Origin: Daedaleopsis sinensis | Taxonomy: Eukaryota; Basidiomycota; Agaricomycetes; Polyporales; Polyporaceae | Assembly (NCBI GenBank): GCA_033807695.1 | Contig: CM066300.1 | Location: forward strand, 1,674,001-1,738,000 | DNA: 64,000 nt | Direction: 5' to 3' | Part shown: in pieces, positions 57,102-64,000 of the stretch | How the letters are laid out: each line of letters begins with the position of its first letter | How positions within the stretch are numbered: position 1 is the first letter of the stretch | The notes under the pieces: model-generated | What the model saw: only the letters and a program-made list of their open reading frames with translations | Told to the model about the DNA's origin: nothing | Databases searched by the model: none | Made by a program: the position numbers and the translations under genes

Positions 57102-58385
57102 ATGAACCTCCTCTCGCGCAGGCTCTACAATGGCGGCTTCAATCACCTCAAGAGCACCTCTCACCTCCTCCGCAAGGCGCCTCGCGTCGTCGGCCACCCA
57201 GCGCTCACCCGCTCCTGCTCCGTCGCAGCAGCGAAACTCTCGGAAGATAGCTTCAATGTAAGTGAATGGCCGCGACTTGGTGCTGTAATGGAGGACGTAG
57301 TCACGCGCGTGTCTGGGTCATGCGCTGCAGCTCTCGCCGGAGTTGGAAACGTCAGCGACACTAGAAGACGACTTGGGAAGGCGCGAGGTCGTGACCTTCA
57401 CCTGCTGCATCCAATCCACGGCAATGGTTCTCCTATCTGCACTCCTCCGCGTCATACTTTCGCAATACACAAGCGAAATGGCCTCTTCACTCCACACAAC
57501 CCTCATCTCGTGGGATATCAATTGACTCGGTCCAGGATTGACACGCCCTATCTGCCCTCGTAGAAAAACCCCGCGCTAGACGACGACCGCGGCGCGCCCG
57601 ACCCCGCAAGCCTGCTCAGCGAGCCACACATGTCTGCCTACAAGGACTTTGCAAGTGCAAATGATACCTACGTCGCCGGCTTCGGCGACAAGGGCGAGCT
57701 CCCGCTCCCGCCCTCGAAGAAGCTGCTCATCGGTGCGTCGTGCTCGCCTCGCTTGTCGAGCCTCGATGAGTCATAGGCTTACTCTGGTGTCTCGCCACAG
57801 TCACCTGCATGGACGCGCGCATCAAGTGAGGCTGTCTATCACCCCCTCTCTCTAGCCGTCCCTGACTGCGGTCACAACCTTTCAGTGTCTACGCGGAATT
57901 AGGCATCCAGGAGGGCGAGGCGCATATCGTCCGGAACGCAGGCGGCTCTGCGTAAGTCCTTGAGCACGAAAGTGTCGTCTAACGTTATCTAACCCGCTCT
58001 GCGCAGTAAGGAGGCCCTGCGCTCTATCATCATCTCGCAGCGCCTCCTCGGGACGCGTGAGATCGCGGTGTTCCACCACACGGGCTGCGGCATGCTCACC
58101 TTTGACACGCCGCAGCTGCGCGCGCTCGTGAAGGACTCGGACCCCTCGAACCCTGCCCTCGGCGCTGTCGACCAGATCGAGTTCCTCGAGTTCCAGGGCC
58201 TCGAGGAGAGCGTCAAGGTTGACGTGAAGTTCCTGCAAGACAATCCTCTTGTTCTTCCTGGGACGAAGGTCACGGGGTGGGTGTACGAAGTCGAGACGGG
58301 CAAGGTGCGTCCTTCCAGGCGTGTTCACGTCTCGGGCTGCCGCTGAAACTCGTTTGGGTATATGTAGATCAAACAGATTGTTTGA
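57102..58385 (+). CDS. Beta-class carbonic anhydrase, probably mitochondrial
   Basis: Zinc enzyme interconverting CO2 and bicarbonate. Exons: 57102-57257, 57564-57732, 57801-57825, 57886-57951, 58007-58304, 58368-58385; 243 aa. The zinc-site motifs are CMDARI (Cys-x-Asp-x-Arg) and HHTGCGM (His-x-x-Cys). AHIVRNAGGSAKEALRSIII is also characteristic. The first exon (52 residues; SRRLYNGGF, HLLRKAPRVVG) is rich in Arg, Ser and hydrophobics with almost no acids until its end, as expected for a mitochondrial presequence. The second exon has an in-frame ATG at 57630 (MSAYKDF) that could start a cytosolic form. The first intron is long (306 nt), consistent with an alternative first exon or promoter. 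Exon 3 is 25 nt and the last exon encodes only IKQIV. Confidence 0.9.
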
Positions 58386-58766
58386 CCAGTTGAAAGCAAT
58401 GCTTGGTTTCAAGATCCTCAGGGTCGTCGTCCAAGTGCGATACCAAATTTGATCCCCCGATGACTTTCACACTATCGACTATACATGCTCGATATTCACA
58501 CTGTATTTGACTTGCAATGCTTCATCTTGGGTTCATTTGTCACCGTCATTTCGTTGCAAGGTGGAATCAAGGACGCGCTATCGAGAGAAAACGCGTCGCG
58601 TCGCGTCAATGACGCCATGAAACGCGACGCACGTGCTCGCGTTGCCGGGGCAGTCGGCCAGAAAAAGTTCGAGTTAGGAGCTTCGGATCGATGCACCTCG
58701 CATAGTCCTTTCGTACTCTCACAGCTATCGCATCGCATACACATCCACCAGCTTGGTTATCCTACA
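58386..58766. promoter_or_regulatory. Intergenic region, 381 bp, with CGCG-rich repeats
   Basis: Same-strand spacer before the HAD-family gene. ACGCGT at 58591-58596 begins a run of overlapping GCGTC units (58593-58607), with CGCGACGCACGTG just after. These resemble MCB/MBF-type elements. No gene seen. Confidence 0.4.
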
Positions 58767-59953
58767 ATGGCTGCTATCTCCGGGCCAACATCCTACGACC
58801 CCAAGAAACATCTGACATCATCTGGACATGCAACACCGAGGACGGCTGCTCGTCCTGGGACCGTGTTGGAAGAGTTTATACACCAGGAGGGGAGACCGGT
58901 CATTGCGATTGACTTGGATGATGTTCTCAGTCAGACAAATGAGGCGGTGGCCAAATGTGAGTCTGCGCACCCGGGGACAAGGAGCAGAGCAGAGATTCAG
59001 CAGAAATTCAGAAGAGGGCTAATACCGATCGGGGCAGGGCACAATGACGCCTACGGTACCAACATGACATTGGATGACTTCTACTGTGAGCGACATTCGG
59101 AATGATCATCGTATCGTGGGCGAGTCTGAACAGAGGGCGGCGAACGCAGACTACTACTACTGGATGGTCAGCATCGTGCCCATTCCCATTCCCTCCAGTC
59201 GCCAATAAGTACGAGCCAGTCACTCACCACCGCATAGAATCCCTACTGGGGCAACCCCGACGGGACCGTGCGCAAGGTGGAGGAGTTCTGGAAGACCGAC
59301 TACCTGGACCGCACGCCGCCGATCGAGGGCGCGTACGACGCGCTCGTCGCGCTCACGAACATGGGCTTCCGCCTCGTCCTCGTCACCGCGCGGCAGCAGC
59401 GCGAGCTCGAGCGGAGCCTCGTGTGGCTGGAGAAGCACTTCCCGGGGCTGCTAGACTGGATGATCTGCACGGGCCAGTCGCAGGAGACACTCACGGACGA
59501 GAAGGAGCTCGTGACCAAGCTGTCCAAGGCCGATGTGCGTCCCCCCATCCCCTTACTGAACTGAAGAACGAGCAAGATACATACTTGGGATGAGTGCTGA
59601 CGGGGATCTGTCCTCCCGTGTACATACTGCAGGTATGCCGGAAGATCGGGGCCAAGTTCATGATCGACGACTCAATCGAGAACGCGCTCAAGTGCGTCAC
59701 CGCGGACCCGCCCGTGCCCGTGCTGCTGTTCGGCGACTACCAGTGGAACCAGCGCGTCGGGCGGTACGCGAACGTGAAGGACGAGGTGAGCTTCGCGGAG
59801 AAGCTGCAGCGCGAGGGCGGGCGCGAGTTCTGGAAGGAGGAGAGTGCGGAGCTGAAGAACGAGATCCCGCCGGGCGCGCCGTTGACGAGGGTCAAGAACT
59901 GGGGCGAGATTCTTGAGTGGGTCGAGAAGAAGAAGGCAGAGGGCGAGTTGTAG
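58767..59953 (+). CDS. HAD-superfamily protein, 5'-nucleotidase (NT5C)-like
   Basis: Predicted HAD phosphohydrolase. Exons: 58767-58956, 59038-59085, 59150-59166, 59238-59534, 59633-59953; 290 aa. Motif I is read as IAIDLDDVLSQTNEAV with nucleophile and acid/base Asp residues. Motif II is LVLVTAR, a basic motif III lies in KLSKAD, and motif IV is IDDSIENAL. The cap region (WHNDAYGTNMTLDDFYYYYW, then NPYWGNPDGTVRKVEEFW) resembles the NT5C family of pyrimidine 5'(3')-nucleotidases. The substrate is not certain, and paralogous HAD proteins without known substrate exist in fungi. The 17-nt exon 3 encodes YYYYWM and is fixed by phase. The C-terminus ends VEKKKAEGEL. Confidence 0.82.
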
Positions 59954-60182
59954 AGCGATGTGTAGGTTGAGAGATGCCGGACAGTAGAGCTCAAGTGTAT
60001 TTGTCTGCCCGAGGTGGTGGTTCGTAGAAGAAGTGCTTTGCCGCCCTCGGTGTACAGGCGTCAGTACACGTCTGCCACTTCCCCACACGCGTGTTGGGAG
60101 CTTGACCGGTGACCACTTGCGCCGTTTGCGACTACGACTATACAGTCTCTCGAACCCTCTCACTCCGTCTACGCATACACAT

Positions 60183-63100
60183 ATGACCTCTGTCGAGGTA
60201 AAGAGACTGCTGCAGCCTCCAAACAGCGACGACGCAAACGCGCGGACGCTCGAGTACCTCAACAACACCTACAAGTCCCTCGATGATCTCGAGCACGAAT
60301 CCGACCTAGACACGCTCGTCGAGCAGGCCCGCCAGAGACTGGAGGACCTGGACACAAAGGTGCGTTCGTCCTCTTCCCCTCCATCTGCCCGAGAGCTCGT
60401 CTCACCGCGCGCCCGCCGCAGCTCAGCTCGCGCACTCCCAGTCCTCTCTCGATGCGGTCATAGCGCAGACACGCGAGAGCGCCGCGGGGCAGCTGCACAC
60501 CGCGCAGGAGCTCTCCCTCCTGCGGCACTCGCTCGCGGACGAGCTGACGTTCCTGTCGGGGGAGCTGGTGTCGGAGGGGCCGGACGGGGGCTCGACGCTG
60601 CTCGAGGACCTGGAGGCGCTGCACCGGAGCTTGAAGGAGCTGGAGAGCGTGAAGGGATATGTGCAGGTGATCCAGCATGCATTGGAGCTGAGGTGCGTGT
60701 GTATAAGCTCTTGCACGACGGATGTGCTTTAATGATGGAATAACCGCTGCTAGCGAGGCTGCAGTTGAGCAGGTGCGGGGCTCGGACACTGTGAAGGTGT
60801 CGGAGTACGAGAATCTGCAAGCGTTCGTGTCGTCCGTTGAGACAGCGTGCTCGAAGGTCGAGGAGGTGGCAAGTCAACCGGACCTGCATTTCCTCGTCTT
60901 TCTGGAGAACGTGGTCGAGCAGACCTGGCGGAATATCAAGGGCGTGCTCGCGACGTGAGTACACAACACAACTTGTGACTCGGCTTCGGGGATGGTACTG
61001 AATATGCCGTTCCAGAACGTTGATTGAGGCGGCAGAGAAACTGAAGTGGCCGAGCAAAGTCGATTACGCTGCAACCGCACCGGAGGATAGGAGAGCTTTC
61101 GAGACCGCCTTCCACAACAGTATCAAGCTGCAGAGCATGGGCGAGAAGATCCGTGGCTCCCCGAATCGTGCGAAGGAAGGCGTGTATCCGATCCAAGCGT
61201 TAGCTCAGGCCATCGCACTTCGGTTCAAGTTCCATTTCGAAGGCACACGCCAAACGAACAGGTTGGATAAAGTCTGTTCAGCTACCTACACGTTCATACG
61301 GCGAACAGCACTGATGTATTGACTTCATAGCCGGAATGGTACTTCACGCATATCGTCAACGAGGCTCACGAACACCGTCCATTCATGGAGTCGGTCATCC
61401 AGAGCCTCCTCGCGTCTACAGAATTTCGCTCGATAAATGCATGGGTGGGTCTTGTTGGCATAGTTGATCGAAAAGGCCCTGATCAATATGTATCAGCGTG
61501 AATTCACGCTCTCATTGTTGCCCGTCCTCGAGCGGAAAATACGGCGCACAATACCTGCTCTCCTCGCTCACCCACCAATCCTTGCTCATACAGTTTACCA
61601 AGCTCTTGCCTTTGACACTGCGTTGAGGGACGAGGGTTTCGACCTCTCCGGGACCACTGCGGCGTCCACGGAACCTTTCACAAATGCCGACGGCGACAAA
61701 CAAACTGGGTGGCAAGGAATGAGCGAGGTGATTCTTGGTCAGAAACAATGGTTCGAAGCCTGGGTAGAGGGCGAACGTAAATGTGTGTCTCACCCTTCTA
61801 CATCTGAGGCTTTCACCCTGATAGATCGCGCCGACAGTTGCAATGGACCAATACTTCGAGATTATCAGTGCCCCGGATGCGTGGCTCATCGCAGACGACG
61901 ACGGGGAGGACGACAGCGATGCGCGCCGAGCAGATCACGACCTCCGGCCTACACATTCCGCCCGAAGAGTGAAGGCGCTGGTCGAACAAGTCACTGGTAA
62001 GCCAGTAAACCTGCGATTTTTGAACCGTCTCTCACTCAGATCCATTGCAGACCGGTATTCGCCGCTTCCTCAGTATTCTCACCGCACGCGTTTCCTCCTT
62101 GTCGTACAACTGCCGCTACTAGAGTCCTACCACTCTCGCGTATCGTCTTCTCTGGACGCGTTTGAGACCCTTTCGTCTTCATTGCTGCGGGCGGTACCCG
62201 GGGCCTTGTCATCTGGTGATGGACGAGACGGCCGGAACCTGACGGCCGGTGTCGAGGGCATTCAACGGCTTTGCAAGGCGTTCGTCAGCGCGAAGTACTT
62301 GGCCGGGGCAATGGAGACCTGGGGAGAGGACCTAGTGAGCCCGCAGTGGACTCCAAGCCTGCAAATAGTGTGACTGATGCAATGACTGTCTTAGTTTTTC
62401 CTGGAGCTGTGGGCCGAAATCAACCGTAGGGCCAACCTACGCACCGAAGCCGAAACCAATCCTTCCCTGCCAAATCCCAAGATCGTCGAAGACGAACCTC
62501 CAGAGGGGACTATATTCGAGGAGCTTGTCCGGCATTACCAGGCCCTTGCTGGTCGTGCCGAAGAGCTCACCGTGTCGAGCGTCGCTGGAGAAGTCGAGAG
62601 TGGTCTGAAAGGGCACCTTCAGGGTGGTTCTACGTACGTCACACTCCTCATTGACTATTGCGCATCATCCTGAAACCCTGTTCTCAGACATCCAACTCCG
62701 ACGACCGGCTCCAATTCACCAGACGACATTGCTTTGATGCAGTCGCTCCTCGGGCCTCTCGCTCTCCTCTCATCTCATATAGCGTTCCTCCGTGGCACGT
62801 TGCCGCGCGCGACGGTGACCTCGCTCTACAGGCGCATTGCTGCGCGGCTTGCTGCGCACCTGCTGCAGCGGCAGGTGCTCTATCGGGGGCGCTCCAGAGC
62901 GACACTGCAAGAATGCAAGACCGTGCTCGCAGAGGCCGAGCTCTGGGTGGAGACCTGCCGCGTGGCCCTGAAGGAAGACCGCGGGCGGGTCGAGGCGCCA
63001 TGGCGACCGTTCCTGCAGGCCGCGCGGCTGCTTGCGGCGGAGGGCGACGCTTGGGACACCGTGCTAAACGCGACGTTTGGGATGGCGAGCGACGGAGAGT

Positions 63101-63195
63101 GGGAGGATGTCATGCTGGAGAGTGTTGGCCTTTGTGAGTTCCCGAGGGAGGAAGTGCAAGGAATTTTGAGGAGAAGGGAAGATTGTCATCGGTGA
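60183..63195 (+). CDS. RINT1/Tip20 family tethering protein (Dsl1/NRZ complex)
   Basis: Subunit of the ER tether that captures Golgi-derived COPI vesicles. Exons: 60183-60359, 60427-60692, 60754-60954, 61016-61271, 61331-61444, 61497-61782, 61838-61996, 62051-62334, 62395-62633, 62688-63195; 829 aa, as expected. An N-terminal coiled coil (LVEQARQRLEDLDTK, ELSLLRHSLADELTFLSGEL) is followed by the RINT1/TIP20 domain. Recognisable parts are LRFKFHFEGTRQTNRLDKPE with EWYFTHIVNEAHEHRPFM, TIPALLAHPPILAHTVYQAL, the WFEAWVEGERKFAMDQYFEI block, and the helical C-terminus with LPRATVTSLYRRIAARLA. Exon 2 uses the second of two close AGs because only that one keeps the frame. Confidence 0.9.
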
Positions 63196-63465
63196 TTTTG
63201 TGCTACACGTAGCCTCTTCATGAGCTCATAGCTAGTACCATGCATATAAGCGATTTCAGTGCTCTCGGTTGGACGTTGTCAATGTTTGAATTTCGTTTGG
63301 GGGATGGTAGTACAAGGCCAAATACGAGTAAACAAACGCCCTGGCCGAGCCGTAGCGCGGCCGCGTGCAGTGAGGAGGCCTTTGCTTTTCGCCGCCTGGC
63401 ATGACACGACTTCCCATACAACTTTGAGCTGTATCTCATCGGCGAAGACTGGGTGAACAACGAGG

Positions 63466-64000
63466 ATGGCTGCCCCAACACCGGCATCTCTGCGTGACTT
63501 GTACACCTCTCCCTCTAACGCCTGGTCTTTCGTCCCACCTTCTCTTGCCCAGGACCACTCGAATGCGACCCATCCACCTCCTGCTGGTCCCTCTGCGTCC
63601 AGCGAATGGTCTACGCGCCCCGTCCCCAATCCGCTGTTTGACTTGTCTTCATCGCTGTCTGGGGACGATTCGGGTCTCGACATTGCATCATTAGCGAAGG
63701 AATTTCTCGCCGCTGCACTCCTTCAATATGCCACCGCTGCAATAGCGCAGCCATGGGAGGTCGGGAAGACGCTGCTCCAAGTGCAATGGGTCCCGCGAGA
63801 TCCAAGCGACATCTCGTCCGAACCCGGGGCGGAGGTAGCAGAGGACGATGGAGAGGTACGTCATTCAGCCACGCAGCGGGTGTGTAGTGCTGTTCCTCAC
63901 ACGACGCGTGCGCACTGCACAACGACCGTCTAGCTGAGCGACTCGTCATCTTCAAACGAGAACGACTCGTACTTCGCGGATCCGACCGCCGACAGGCCCC
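63466..64000 (+). CDS. Mitochondrial carrier-like protein, Ugo1-like, partial at right edge
   Basis: Start of a predicted mitochondrial solute-carrier-fold protein. Exons 63466-63855 and 63934 to beyond 64000. A disordered Ser/Pro-rich N-terminus of about 85 residues precedes EFLAAALLQYATAAIAQPWE, continuing VGKTLLQVQWVPRD, which contains the carrier motif P-x-(D/E)-x-x-(K/R). The long leader and the PWEVGKTLLQVQ form resemble fungal outer-membrane fusion protein Ugo1 more than a transport-active carrier. The rest lies outside the window, so this assignment is tentative. The start ATG is the first in a clear frame, 270 bp after the RINT1/Tip20 gene. Confidence 0.65.

Noticed and set aside
1..64000. 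Search for CRISPR arrays, rRNA, tRNA and bacterial-type operons
   Set aside because: No regularly spaced repeats, rRNA-like blocks or convincing cloverleaf with A and B boxes were found. The intron-rich genes show the DNA is eukaryotic.

Overview
This 64-kb window is nuclear DNA from a filamentous basidiomycete. The content and architecture suggest an Agaricomycete; I cannot name the species. The evidence is GC-rich coding sequence, many 45-70 nt introns with GT(G/A)(A/C)GT-type donors and CTGAC/CTAAC-like branch sites, several micro-exons (12, 17, 17, 19 and 21 nt), and typical fungal families (tricalbin, RTA1-like, Spc7/KNL1, OPT transporter, Ugo1-like carrier). Exon models were built by hand from reading frames, splice signals and family motifs. 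In every complete model the summed exon lengths are divisible by three.

Layout, left to right. 1-6.2 kb: a left-truncated RRM + CCHC zinc-knuckle RNA-binding protein (-) and an SRPK-type kinase (-). 6.2-8.5 kb: a long divergent spacer with a doubtful small gene. 8.5-21 kb: a FRAY/OSR1-like Ste20 kinase (+), Pol III subunit C34 (+), an F-BAR/RhoGAP protein (+) and a Pif1 helicase (-) carrying an N-terminal RNase H1-type hybrid-binding domain. A 283-bp inverted-repeat element with 9-bp target duplications lies just upstream of Pif1. 21.8-30 kb: a Nudix hydrolase with a membrane tail (-), an RTA1-like 7TM protein (-), Prp19 (-) and Sgt2/SGTA (+); the last two are head to head. 30-41 kb: a mitotic neighbourhood with a kinesin-6-like motor (-) divergent from Spc7/KNL1 (+) across a 305-bp spacer containing an ACGCGT box, then an unrecognised coiled-coil protein with a KEN motif (-). 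41.4-45.8 kb: ALG10 glucosyltransferase (-), eRF1 methyltransferase Mtq2 (+), and a TauD/Jlp1-type dioxygenase (-). 46.8-56 kb: an OPT oligopeptide transporter (+) and a 19-exon tricalbin (-). 57-64 kb: beta-carbonic anhydrase (+), a HAD-family 5'-nucleotidase-like protein (+), RINT1/Tip20 (+) and the first exons of a Ugo1-like mitochondrial carrier (+, runs off the right edge).

Most genes are conserved housekeeping genes. Functional links visible from position are splicing (SR-like protein, SRPK, Prp19) and mitosis (kinesin-6, Spc7, KEN-box protein). ER/membrane genes are ALG10, tricalbin, Sgt2, RINT1 and RTA1. I see no secondary-metabolite cluster, rRNA, CRISPR array or autonomous transposon, and no tRNA that I could support.
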